Assembly (NCBI GenBank): GCA_947627685.1
Contig: CANQWZ010000006.1
Coordinates: 1-29,779 of the forward strand
Length of the DNA stretch: 29,779 bases
Direction of reading: 5' to 3'
Source: an uncultured Bacilli bacterium
GTDB lineage: Bacteria; Bacillota_I; Bacilli_A; ML615J-28; CAG-313
Made by a program: the position numbers and the translations under genes. Below are positions 1 to 7,801 of this stretch, one piece after another. How positions within the stretch are numbered: position 1 is the stretch's first letter; each line of letters opens with the position of its first letter. The notes beneath the pieces were generated by a model. It made no database searches and was not told where the DNA came from. It saw only the letters and a program-made list of their open reading frames with translations.

Positions 1-803
1 TATCTGATTGGTAAATGCATATCAGATGTAGCCATTTGAGCCAAAATTGAACCATCATTAAATTCAATCATCGCATGAACAATACTCTCACGATGTAACA
101 AAGGGGTAATTTTATCAATATCAATATCAAATAAATAATGAGCTTCAATTAATTCAAAACCTTTATTAATCATTGTAGCACTATCGATGGTTATTTTATC
201 GCCCATTTGCCAGTTAGGATGCTTTAATGCTTCTTCTTTGGTAACATTTATTAAATCAGCGCGTTCTTTATCCCTTAATGCGCCACCACTCGCAGTGATG
301 ATTAAACGTTTGATATCATCTTTATTTTTACCGACTAACAATTGATAAATGCCACTATGTTCACTATCAATGGGAATAATTTTAACACCTTTGGCTTTAG
401 CTTTAGAGCAAATTATTTCACCACCGATAACAAGTGATTCTTTGTTGGCTAAATATACATCACGGCCATTTTCGATAGCTACAGCTGTAGGTATTAAACC
501 TATTGCGCCAACCAAAGCATTAATAACAATTGGATTAGGAGTATTATAACTTGCAATAGTTTGTAAACCAATATCACCTGCAACATATTCAATATTAGGA
601 TATTTTGTTTGCAATTTAGTTACATCATAGCCATGTTTAGCACAAACCATCTTGGGTTTAAATTCTTCAATAATAGTTATAGCTTTGTCTATATTATCAC
701 CAAAACTAAAAGCTTCTAAATTATAATCACTATTATTTCTAATGATATCTAAAACCTGTGTCCCAATTGAACCTGTAGCTCCTAGTAGTAGCACATTTTT
801 CAT
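1..803 (-). CDS. dxr: 1-deoxy-D-xylulose 5-phosphate reductoisomerase (partial, C-terminus off the window)
   Basis: This is the N-terminal ~267 residues of DXR, the NADPH-dependent enzyme that makes MEP in the non-mevalonate isoprenoid pathway. Translation from the ATG at 803 gives the nucleotide-binding GATGSIG near the N-terminus, then NKESLV, the metal-binding SEHS, and a HPNW..GDKITIDSATM block followed by NKGFELIEA. All are DXR signatures. One oddity is GGALRD where the family usually has GGPFR. The gene is the last visible member of uppS-cdsA-dxr; its ATG shares one base with the cdsA stop (TAATG) and GGAG lies just upstream. The 3' end is beyond base 1. Identification is secure. Confidence 0.95.
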   Translation of the reverse strand, partial: MKNVLLLGATGSIGTQVLDIIRNNSDYNLEAFSFGDNIDKAITIIEEFKPKMVCAKHGYDVTKLQTKYPNIEYVAGDIGLQTIASYNTPNPIVINALVGAIGLIPTAVAIENGRDVYLANKESLVIGGEIICSKAKAKGVKIIPIDSEHSGIYQLLVGKNKDDIKRLIITASGGALRDKERADLINVTKEEALKHPNWQMGDKITIDSATMINKGFELIEAHYLFDIDIDKITPLLHRESIVHAMIEFNDGSILAQMATSDMHLPIR

Positions 804-1705
804 TAAAAAATCACTCCTATCATCATTAAAATAATGGCAAATACTAAGAAACTATAAATACTACTATCAAAACGATCTAAGATTCCCCCATGACCGGGAA
901 AGATTTTGCCATAATCTTTGATATCATATTCTCTTTTAATTTTGGAAGCAATTAAATCGCCAAGTTGACCAGCAATACTTAAAACAAGGGCAATCCCCAA
1001 AATAGCAAGGCCATATAAAAAAGTATTAGCAATTGGGAAAATTTTGATAGCTGTGCGATATGGTTCTTTGAGGCAAAGATCTAAAACAACCATAATAATA
1101 GTTGAAGTAACTGAGCCAATAATTGTTCCCGCAAGCGATCCTTCAATAGTTTTTTTAGGACTAATTGTAGGACACAATTTATGCTTGCCAAATTTAATAC
1201 CTATTTGGTAGGCACCAATATCAGTTAACATCGTTGTTATAATAACAAAACCAAATAAGCATAAACCACTAAAATGGATATTTAAACCTTTAAATATTGA
1301 AGCACTAGTACCATTTAACTTGTCAATGTTTCTAACCATCGTAATTATTAAAAAAGTAATACCACTATAAATTATACTAAAAATAAAAAACATAACATCT
1401 TTAGCTTTGATATTTTTGTTAAAAAGCGGTAGTATTAATAAAAACATTAATTCTACTAATAAAAGATAAACAAGATCTGACAAATTATTAAAATGGCCCG
1501 TAATGATAATCATGACTGAAAATAACGGAATAATATATTTACAAATATTAGGTATTAAATTTTTAGTTTGATACATTGCTAGCAATTCATAGTTTGCAAG
1601 ATAAGCAAGCACACTAAATAAAGCTACGCAAAACCATCCTCCTAGAAAGAAAAATGGTATAAAAATAATTCCCATAATAAGGGCAGTAATTACTCTTTGT
1701 TTCAT
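803..1705 (-). CDS. cdsA: Phosphatidate cytidylyltransferase (CDP-diglyceride synthase)
   Basis: CdsA converts phosphatidic acid and CTP to CDP-diacylglycerol, the branch point of phospholipid synthesis, in the membrane. The 300-residue protein is a run of hydrophobic helices with a conserved C-terminal signature: SKIKR, then KDYGKIFPGHGGILDRFD, the family's catalytic and metal-binding motif. Length is typical. The start ATG lies two bases after the uppS stop, with GGAG inside the uppS end, so the two are translationally linked; the stop overlaps the dxr start by one base. The order uppS-cdsA-dxr is the same as in Bacillus subtilis. Confidence 0.95.
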   Translation of the reverse strand: MKQRVITALIMGIIFIPFFFLGGWFCVALFSVLAYLANYELLAMYQTKNLIPNICKYIIPLFSVMIIITGHFNNLSDLVYLLLVELMFLLILPLFNKNIKAKDVMFFIFSIIYSGITFLIITMVRNIDKLNGTSASIFKGLNIHFSGLCLFGFVIITTMLTDIGAYQIGIKFGKHKLCPTISPKKTIEGSLAGTIIGSVTSTIIMVVLDLCLKEPYRTAIKIFPIANTFLYGLAILGIALVLSIAGQLGDLIASKIKREYDIKDYGKIFPGHGGILDRFDSSIYSFLVFAIILMMIGVIF

Positions 1706-1707
1706 AA

Positions 1708-2445
1708 TTATTTCTCCAATCCACCATAACGCCGTTTGCGCGTTTGATAATCACTAATAGCTTCATACAATTCTTTGGTATGAAAATCAGGCCAAAAAAT
1801 TTTAGTAAAATATAGTTCCGCATAAGCTATTTGCCAAAGCATAAAATTACTTAAACGAATTTCCCCACTTGTTCGAATTAAAAAATCAACAGGGGGAATA
1901 TCTTTAGTATAAAGATTATTATTAAATAGTTCTTCATTAATATCATCAATCTTAATTTCTTGCTTTAAAACCTTTTGGGCTATTTTTTTGGTCGTATCTA
2001 CTATTTCTAGTTTGGCACCATAATTAATGGCAAGAATTAAAACTAAACCCGTACAACTAGAAGTCATAGAAGTTGCAAGTTCTATTGCTTCTATAACATC
2101 AGTTGATAAATTATTTTTAGAACCTATAACTTGTAATTTAATATTTTCTTTAATTAACTTTTTATACTCTAGGCATAGCTTTTTGATGGTATTCATTAAA
2201 TAGTTTACTTCTTCTAGGGGTCTTGACCAATTTTCCGTACTAAAAACATAAGCACTCATATATTTAATATGAAGCCTGTTACAACTTCTAGCCACTTCTT
2301 GTAAGGTATTAGCACCTTTTTGATGACCAAAATTGCGCGGTAAGCCTCTTTTTTTAGCCCATCTGCCATTGCCATCCAAAATAAAAGCTATATGGGTAGG
2401 TAGATTATTATTTTTTATTTTTTCTAATATTTCTACTTTGCGCAT
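1708..2445 (-). CDS. uppS: Isoprenyl (undecaprenyl) diphosphate synthase
   Basis: UppS adds isopentenyl units in cis to make the undecaprenyl carrier used for wall and glycan synthesis. The 245-residue protein starts with HIAFILDGNGRWAKKRGLPR, holding the catalytic Asp and the substrate-binding loop, followed by the GHQKGA and FSTENW motifs. Near the C-terminus it has RTSGEIRLSNFMLWQ and FTKIFWPDF. The usual NYGGRxEI motif reads NYGAKLEI here, a mild change. AAGGTG precedes the ATG, and a promoter lies only about 11 bases upstream, so the mRNA leader is very short. It heads the uppS-cdsA-dxr operon. Confidence 0.95.
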   Translation of the reverse strand: MRKVEILEKIKNNNLPTHIAFILDGNGRWAKKRGLPRNFGHQKGANTLQEVARSCNRLHIKYMSAYVFSTENWSRPLEEVNYLMNTIKKLCLEYKKLIKENIKLQVIGSKNNLSTDVIEAIELATSMTSSCTGLVLILAINYGAKLEIVDTTKKIAQKVLKQEIKIDDINEELFNNNLYTKDIPPVDFLIRTSGEIRLSNFMLWQIAYAELYFTKIFWPDFHTKELYEAISDYQTRKRRYGGLEK

Positions 2446-2462
2446 ACTTTCACCTTTATCTT

Positions 2463-2492
2463 ATTATACTACATTTTGCTTTTTTTTACCAA
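2463..2492 (-). promoter_or_regulatory. Promoter of uppS-cdsA-dxr
   Basis: On the minus strand a -35 TTGGTA (2487-2492) is followed after 18 bases by a perfect -10 TATAAT (2463-2468). The predicted start of transcription is near 2456, leaving a leader of only about 11 bases that is almost entirely the Shine-Dalgarno AGGTG. Confidence 0.75.
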
Positions 2493-2587
2493 TTATTAAA
2501 CCTTGAATAATATTAGGCCTTTAGAAGCACTATCTTATTATTATATTTTATTTATTAATAGTTTATTCAATATAAATTATCAATAAA

Positions 2588-2616
2588 TTGCATTAATTAT
2601 CAGAAAATGGTATAAT
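2588..2616 (+). promoter_or_regulatory. Promoter of the ktrB-ktrA operon
   Basis: A weak -35 TTGCAT (2588-2593) is followed after 17 bases by TATAAT (2611-2616). TG at 2608-2609 makes the extended form TGGTATAAT. Transcription would begin near 2623, about 20 bases before the ktrB ATG. The 95 bases between this promoter and the divergent uppS promoter are AT-rich, and I see no operator in them. Confidence 0.7.
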
Positions 2617-2641
2617 TATATAAAAGAAAGTGGTGTTAACT

Positions 2642-3994
2642 ATGAAAAAATTCACTAAAGTGGTAACACCAACGCAATTAATAGCACTTAGTTTTTTGAT
2701 AATTATTTTAATTGGTAGTTTCTTACTTACTTTACCAATTGCCTCAAAAAGCCATGTTTGGACTAATTATTTAAATGCGTTGTTTACTTCTACTTCAGCT
2801 ACTTGTGTAACCGGTCTTGTTACTTATGATACCTATAACTATTTTAGCCTTTTTGGACAAATTGTTATTATCATTTTAATTCAAATTGGCGGAATTGGTT
2901 TTATGACTATTCTTTCAACGATCGGTATTTATTTAAAGAAAAAAGTTAATCTGCATGAACGTAAAATTTTAATGCAAGCTTCTGGATCAATTAGCACAAG
3001 TGGTATTATTAACTTAATTAAAAGAATTACGAAAACAACTTTGATTATCGAAGGGCTTGGAGCTATTTTACTAGCAACCAGATTTATTCCTTATTTTGGT
3101 TTTTTTGAAGGTATTTACTTTGCTATCTTCCATTCTATTTCCGCTTTTTGTAATGCGGGATTCGATTTAATGGGACGTTTTGGTGATTTTGCTTCTTTAA
3201 CCTATTTTGCGACGGATTATGTTGTTAATATAACTATTATGTTATTAATTATAGCGGGCGGACTTGGTTTTCTCGTATGGTCTAATTTAGTTGATTTCAA
3301 ACTTGCTTTTAAAAAGATGAATCTTCATACAAAGATTGTTTTAGTTACTACTTTATTTTTAATAGTTATTCCTGCTTTTTTATTCTTAATTTTTGAATTC
3401 AATAATCCTGAAACAATTGGTAATTTTACTTTGGATCAAAAAATTTTAGCAAGTTTTTTCCAAAGTGTTACCACTAGAACTGCTGGATTTAATACCATTG
3501 ATAATGCTAAACTTACTTCAAGTAGTAGTTTATTAACAATTTTCTTGATGGCAATTGGTGGTAGTCCCGGTTCAACTGCAGGTGGTATCAAAACTACTAC
3601 TTTTGTTGTTGCTATTCTTAGCATTATTTTTGCTGGAAAACAACAAACAAGTATCGTTGTTGGTAAAAGACAAATTGAAAATAATGTTGTTAAACAAGCT
3701 AGTGCTATTATTAGTTTGTTCTTGATAGGCATTATTCTTTCTAGCATCATTATTTTAGCCATTGAAGGAAATACCATAACCTTTAATCAAGCTTTATTTG
3801 AAACCACTTCCGCTATGGCTACTGTTGGTTTAGCCAATGGTATTGAAGTTGCATCTTTGCATGGGATATCAAAATTAATTTTAATTATGCTTATGTATAT
3901 AGGTCGTATTGGCGCTATTTCCATCGTCTTCTTGTTTAATCGTAAAAACGATGAATTATTAAAGCGGCCAATCGGAAAAATTTTAATTGGTTAA
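2642..3994 (+). CDS. ktrB: TrkH/KtrB-type potassium channel subunit
   Basis: This is the membrane pore of a Ktr/Trk potassium uptake system. The 450 residues contain four pore-loop repeats with the selectivity-filter glycines: CVTGL (Gly58), CNAGF (Gly173), RTAGF (Gly282) and ATVGL (Gly396). The stretch SPGSTAGGIKTT precedes the last repeat, in the region of the family's gating loop. I chose ATG 2642; an in-frame GTG at 2630 would add four residues but lies almost on the predicted transcript start. The single-RCK partner follows ten bases downstream, favouring a KtrAB-type over a TrkAH-type system. The pair interrupts the normally contiguous frr-uppS order. Confidence 0.92.
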   Translation: MKKFTKVVTPTQLIALSFLIIILIGSFLLTLPIASKSHVWTNYLNALFTSTSATCVTGLVTYDTYNYFSLFGQIVIIILIQIGGIGFMTILSTIGIYLKKKVNLHERKILMQASGSISTSGIINLIKRITKTTLIIEGLGAILLATRFIPYFGFFEGIYFAIFHSISAFCNAGFDLMGRFGDFASLTYFATDYVVNITIMLLIIAGGLGFLVWSNLVDFKLAFKKMNLHTKIVLVTTLFLIVIPAFLFLIFEFNNPETIGNFTLDQKILASFFQSVTTRTAGFNTIDNAKLTSSSSLLTIFLMAIGGSPGSTAGGIKTTTFVVAILSIIFAGKQQTSIVVGKRQIENNVVKQASAIISLFLIGIILSSIIILAIEGNTITFNQALFETTSAMATVGLANGIEVASLHGISKLILIMLMYIGRIGAISIVFLFNRKNDELLKRPIGKILIG

Positions 3995-4004
3995 GGAGGA
4001 AAAA

Positions 4005-4655
4005 ATGAAATCATTATTAATTATTGGAATGGGTAGGTTTGGTAGACATCTTGCGACTAAATTAAATGAACTAGGTAACGATGTAATGATTATCGATAAA
4101 AATGAAGATATCATAAACAGTCTTGCTAGTAATTTTACCGATGCTTTTGTAGGTGACTGTACTAATCCTGCTGTTATTAAATCCCTAGGCATTAATAACT
4201 TTGATATATGCTTTGTTACTATCGGTGATAATTTTCAATCATCACTTGAGATTACTTCATTACTAAAAGAATTCGGAGCTAAATATATTGTTTCAAAAGC
4301 TACGGTTGATATGCAAGCTAAGTTTCTAAAACAAATTGGTGCCGATGAAGTTGTGTATCCCGAACATGATATGGCAATAAGACTTGCTATTAAATTTAAT
4401 GCTAATAATGTTTTTGACTATATTCCAATTGGTGAAGATTACGCCATATACGAAATTCCTATTTTAGAAGAATGGATAAATAAGTCAATTATTGAAATTG
4501 ATGTACGAAAAAAGTATAATATTAACATCGTAGCTGTCAAAAAAAGCGAAAAATTTCTTTCTTCACCTAGTCCAAGTTATATTTTTGAAGAAAATGATCA
4601 TATTGTTGTTATTGCTAAAAGCGATGATATTAATGCTTTAACTAAAAAAATTTAA
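4005..4655 (+). CDS. ktrA: KtrA/TrkA-type potassium uptake regulatory subunit (RCK domain)
   Basis: This is the cytoplasmic nucleotide-binding ring subunit that gates KtrB. The 216 residues comprise one RCK-N Rossmann domain, with GMGRFG at 8-13 and the ribose-binding Asp31, and one RCK-C domain from about residue 135. Having a single copy of each makes it KtrA-like; TrkA has two. A strong AAGGAGG (3993-3999) overlaps the ktrB stop and sits five bases before ATG 4005, which decides the start over an in-frame upstream TTG at 3987. The operon ends at a hairpin a few bases after the stop. Confidence 0.92.
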   Translation: MKSLLIIGMGRFGRHLATKLNELGNDVMIIDKNEDIINSLASNFTDAFVGDCTNPAVIKSLGINNFDICFVTIGDNFQSSLEITSLLKEFGAKYIVSKATVDMQAKFLKQIGADEVVYPEHDMAIRLAIKFNANNVFDYIPIGEDYAIYEIPILEEWINKSIIEIDVRKKYNINIVAVKKSEKFLSSPSPSYIFEENDHIVVIAKSDDINALTKKI

Positions 4656-4659
4656 ACTA

Positions 4660-4696
4660 AAAAAGTCTTTTAGATGTTTTTTCTAGAAGACTTTTT
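4660..4696. terminator. Bidirectional terminator between ktrA and the YwaF-like gene
   Basis: An inverted repeat pairs 4660-4674 with 4682-4696 (core AAAAGTCTT / AAGACTTTT, one G-T pair) around a 7-base loop, with A- and T-runs on both sides. It serves the two convergent genes; the minus-strand stop codon (4670-4672) is inside the stem. Confidence 0.85.
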
Positions 4697-5488
4697 ATTT
4701 AGATAATTTTTATGTATTAGATTATATAAATATTTTACAAACCATATGGCAAGAGCTCCTAGTATAACAGCTAAAACATATGTTGTAGCATAAATAAACC
4801 AGTTAGTAGCTTCTTTTATTTTATTTAAAATAACCACTTGATTACCATAGTAGGGACTAATAAAAAACATATTAAAGGTAGCATTAAGTTGATACTTCAC
4901 TTTAAAAGCTTCAAAGCTAATATTAAGAATGGTCGCAATTAAAAAAGCAATTAGAAAAATGCAACATGCTGGTAACATTTCCTTAATGGAGGTTCCTAAA
5001 TGATTAGTAGCTAGCAAATATATTCCAAGTACTACCATACCACCATGCCAAAACATCGTTTGTAAAGCACGTGTTACTTCGGGTACTAATACCGAATCAG
5101 GATTAACAATGACAGCCCCTCCCGCAATCGTTCCAAAAAAGGCGAGATAGTTATAAACATATTTTCTTAATTTACCTTTAAATAATGGTGTTAACAAACA
5201 CAAATAAAGGGGAGTCGAACATAATTGGAAAGGAAAATATGCCCATTGATAAGTTGTTACATCTTCAAAAACATTGTAGAATAATTGTTTATATATTTCT
5301 AAAAAAGCAAAGAAAATGCCAAAGATAAACACGGTTTTACAAATATCTTTATCGGTATGCTTTCTGCCTTTGTTAACTAAAATAATGGTTGCTAAAATCA
5401 TTAATAAAACAATGGTTAAATGAAAAAAACCATAGCCATGCATTTGTTCTGATGGCCATGAGAATACGTTAGTTAAATAATAATTCAT
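4670..5488 (-). CDS. YwaF/TIGR02206-like integral membrane protein
   Basis: A 272-residue polytopic membrane protein with about seven hydrophobic segments. The N-terminal FFHLTIVLLM and the central FPFQLCSTPLYLCL (near residue 90) resemble the TIGR02206/YwaF family, whose biochemical role I do not know. The C-terminus is short, basic and probably cytoplasmic. AGGGAG precedes the ATG, and the gene has its own extended -10 promoter, so it is probably a single-gene unit. It lies between frr and the potassium genes; any link to ion or osmotic balance is only suggested by position. Membrane location is clear, family assignment is moderate. Confidence 0.65.
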   Translation of the reverse strand: MNYYLTNVFSWPSEQMHGYGFFHLTIVLLMILATIILVNKGRKHTDKDICKTVFIFGIFFAFLEIYKQLFYNVFEDVTTYQWAYFPFQLCSTPLYLCLLTPLFKGKLRKYVYNYLAFFGTIAGGAVIVNPDSVLVPEVTRALQTMFWHGGMVVLGIYLLATNHLGTSIKEMLPACCIFLIAFLIATILNISFEAFKVKYQLNATFNMFFISPYYGNQVVILNKIKEATNWFIYATTYVLAVILGALAIWFVKYLYNLIHKNYLNKKSSRKNI

Positions 5489-5520
5489 ACAAGTTTCTCC
5501 CTTACTATTTGGGCAAAATT

Positions 5521-5549
5521 AGTATAGCATAAAGTAAAATTATAATCAA
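5521..5549 (-). promoter_or_regulatory. Promoter of the YwaF-like gene
   Basis: Minus strand: -35 TTGATT (5544-5549), 17-base spacer, -10 TATACT (5521-5526), with TG at 5529-5528 giving TGCTATACT. It lies between the frr terminator and the gene, so the gene is transcribed separately from frr. Confidence 0.75.
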
Positions 5550-5556
5550 GCAATTT

Positions 5557-5586
5557 AAAAAACTCCTATTTGCTAGGAGTCTTTTT
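5557..5586 (-). terminator. Terminator of the rpsB-tsf-pyrH-frr operon
   Basis: Directly after the frr TAG, ACTCCTA and TAGGAGT pair (5562-5580) around the 5-base loop GCAAA, followed on the minus strand by a run of six T. It is a compact intrinsic terminator. Confidence 0.9.
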
Positions 5587-5587
5587 A

Positions 5588-6145
5588 CTATATTGACATT
5601 ATATCTTGTTCTTTATCTTTTAATAATTTGTCAATTGTTTCAATATGCTTATCAGTAACTTTTTGAACTTCATCACTACGACGTTTTAAATCATCTTCTG
5701 AAATAACAGAATCTTTTTCTAATTTTTTCAATTGTTCTATTACATCACGTCGAATATTACGAATGGCGACTTTATTATCTTCAGCTAATTTTTTAGCTTG
5801 TTTTACAAGTTCTTTTCTTGTTTGTTCGGTTAATGTTGGTACCGTAATTCTGATTATATCACCATCATTTTGAGGATTGAAGCCCAAATCGGCAACTAAT
5901 ACTGCTTTTTCGATGCCTTTTAAAATGGATTTATCATATGGTTTGATAACAATTAATTGTGGTTCAGGGGCAGAAATACTAGCTATTTGATTAATTGGCA
6001 TTGGTGCTCCATAATATTCCACCATAACTCCATTTAAAACGCTAGGATTAGCTTTGCCAGTACGAATAGTGGCGAAATCCTTTTTAACAGCTTCAATAGT
6101 TTTATTCATTTTTTCTTCACATTGATTAATGATTTCGTTTGGCAT
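5588..6145 (-). CDS. frr: Ribosome recycling factor
   Basis: RRF works with EF-G to split the post-termination ribosome. The 185-residue length is the family norm. The sequence shows the expected features: RTGKANPSVLNGVMVEYYG near residue 30, the QIASISAPEPQLI strand region, PYDKS, and the C-terminal RNIRRD and KDSVISEDDLKRR segments of the long helical domain. GAAAGGG precedes the ATG. It is the last gene of rpsB-tsf-pyrH-frr, followed by a strong terminator, and uses a TAG stop. Confidence 0.98.
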   Translation of the reverse strand: MPNEIINQCEEKMNKTIEAVKKDFATIRTGKANPSVLNGVMVEYYGAPMPINQIASISAPEPQLIVIKPYDKSILKGIEKAVLVADLGFNPQNDGDIIRITVPTLTEQTRKELVKQAKKLAEDNKVAIRNIRRDVIEQLKKLEKDSVISEDDLKRRSDEVQKVTDKHIETIDKLLKDKEQDIMSI

Positions 6146-6162
6146 TTTTATTTTCCCTTTCT

Positions 6163-6870
6163 TTATTTGGTTATTATTGTTCCTATTTCAGGATGATTGA
6201 TAACTTTTTTGATATTACCACTTATGCCCATATCAAAGACAACAATTTTTAAATTATTATCATAACAAAGGGTAGCCGCGGTTAAATCCATTACTTGTAA
6301 ATGTTTTGCTAAAATTTCATCATAGGTAATGGTTTGATATTTTTTAGCGTTGGCATTTTTTCTTGGATCATCATCATATACTCCATCAGTACCATTTTTA
6401 GCCATTAATATTAAATCGGCTTTTATTTGGCAAGCTCTTAAGGCTGCTGTAGTATCTGTACTAAAATAAGGATTACCTGTTCCACCACTAAAAATTACTA
6501 TTTCATCATTTGCTAAAGCATTCATAACTTTTTCTTGATTATAAGGCTCTACTATTTTGTCAACAGCAATAGCGCTAGCTACATATGCTTTAACATTTAA
6601 TGATAATAAAGCTGTCTTTAGTGCTAAAGCATTTAAAATAGTACCAATCATACCCATATCATCAGCAAACACGCGCTCAACTACTACATCGCTTGCATCA
6701 CGCCCACGCCAAATGTTACCTGCTCCTACAACAATTCCAACTGAAACACCAGTATCTTTTAAATCTTTAACTTCTTTAGCAACAGTTTTAACTTTTTCCA
6801 TATCAATGCCAATGCCATTGACTTTTGATAAAGCTTCACCCGAAAGTTTTAGTAATACTACGCGTTTCAT
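6163..6870 (-). CDS. pyrH: Uridylate (UMP) kinase
   Basis: PyrH phosphorylates UMP to UDP; it belongs to the amino-acid kinase fold and is unlike eukaryotic UMP/CMP kinases. The 235-residue protein has KLSGEAL at the N-terminus, GAGNIWRG, the DMGMIGTILNALAL helix, SGGTGNPYFSTDTTAALRA and NGTDGVYDDDPRKN, covering the UMP- and ATP-binding sites. AGGAGG sits before the ATG, 14 bases after the tsf stop. Its place between tsf and frr is the usual one in Firmicutes. Confidence 0.98.
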   Translation of the reverse strand: MKRVVLLKLSGEALSKVNGIGIDMEKVKTVAKEVKDLKDTGVSVGIVVGAGNIWRGRDASDVVVERVFADDMGMIGTILNALALKTALLSLNVKAYVASAIAVDKIVEPYNQEKVMNALANDEIVIFSGGTGNPYFSTDTTAALRACQIKADLILMAKNGTDGVYDDDPRKNANAKKYQTITYDEILAKHLQVMDLTAATLCYDNNLKIVVFDMGISGNIKKVINHPEIGTIITK

Positions 6871-6884
6871 AAATACCTCCTAAA

Positions 6885-7781
6885 TTAGTGTTTGCTAGCA
6901 GCAGCGGCGGCAGCAGCAACTTCAGCTGCAAAATCATCGTTACGTTTTTCCATACCTTCGCCAACTTCAAAACGAACATAGTTAACAGCTTCACTAAGGT
7001 GTGATTTTAAATATTGCATAACAGTAATGCTAGGATCTTTAACGAAAGCTTGATCTACTAAGCAAATTTCTTTTTTAAATTTTGCTAAACGTCCTAATAC
7101 CATTTTTTCAATAATGTTATCAGGTTTAGATGCATTAGCAGGATCATTAGCAATTTCAGCTTTGATGACTTCTTGTTCATGTTCTAAATCTTTAGCATCA
7201 ATACTAGATTCATTCAAATAACGTGGATTATACATTGCAATATGCATACAAACATCTTTAGCAACGCTAGCATCAATACCTTTGATTACTGATAAAACAA
7301 CGATTTTACCACCATTATGTTTATATACACCAAAAACTTCATCATCTGCTTTTTCTACTCTTACCACACGACGTAAACTTATTTTTTCACCGATGGTTGC
7401 GGTAGCATTAACGATTAATTCTTCAACTGTTAAACCATCTACTTTAGCAGCTAAAGTACATTTTTCACATGCTGTATCATTAGCAACACAAGCATCACCA
7501 ATTTGATGTAATAAAGTTAAAAATTTTTCGTTTTTGGCAACAAAGTCAGTTTCGGAATTTAATTCAAATAAATAAGCTTTATTACCATTGATAGCAACAT
7601 CACATAAACCTTCAGCTGCTATTCTAGTAGCTTTTTTAGCAGCTTTGGCAATACCTTTTTCACGAAGCCAATCAGCTGCAGCGCTGATATCGCCATTACA
7701 TTCAGTAAGGGCTTTTTTGCAATCCATCATACCAGCACCAGTTTTTTCTCTTAATTCTTTAACTAAAGATGCACTAATCAT
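6885..7781 (-). CDS. tsf: Elongation factor Ts
   Basis: EF-Ts recharges EF-Tu with GTP during translation. The N-terminal UBA-like domain carries LREKTGAGMMDCKKAL, and the core has the TDFVAKNEKF signature that contacts EF-Tu. The length of 298 residues is typical. The C-terminus ends in an Ala-rich stretch (eight alanines among the last dozen residues), an unremarkable family variation. AAGGAG precedes the ATG, 20 bases after rpsB. Confidence 0.98.
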   Translation of the reverse strand: MISASLVKELREKTGAGMMDCKKALTECNGDISAAADWLREKGIAKAAKKATRIAAEGLCDVAINGNKAYLFELNSETDFVAKNEKFLTLLHQIGDACVANDTACEKCTLAAKVDGLTVEELIVNATATIGEKISLRRVVRVEKADDEVFGVYKHNGGKIVVLSVIKGIDASVAKDVCMHIAMYNPRYLNESSIDAKDLEHEQEVIKAEIANDPANASKPDNIIEKMVLGRLAKFKKEICLVDQAFVKDPSITVMQYLKSHLSEAVNYVRFEVGEGMEKRNDDFAAEVAAAAAAASKH

Positions 7782-7801
7782 ATATTTTATCTCCTTATTA
7801 A

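Noticed and set aside
1614..1823. A 69-residue frame across the uppS-cdsA junction
   Set aside because: It overlaps both real genes in another frame and has no start signal.
2503..2571. Hairpin TTGAATAA / TTATTCAA upstream of uppS
   Set aside because: Short AT-only arms with a 50-base loop in a very AT-rich gap are expected by chance.
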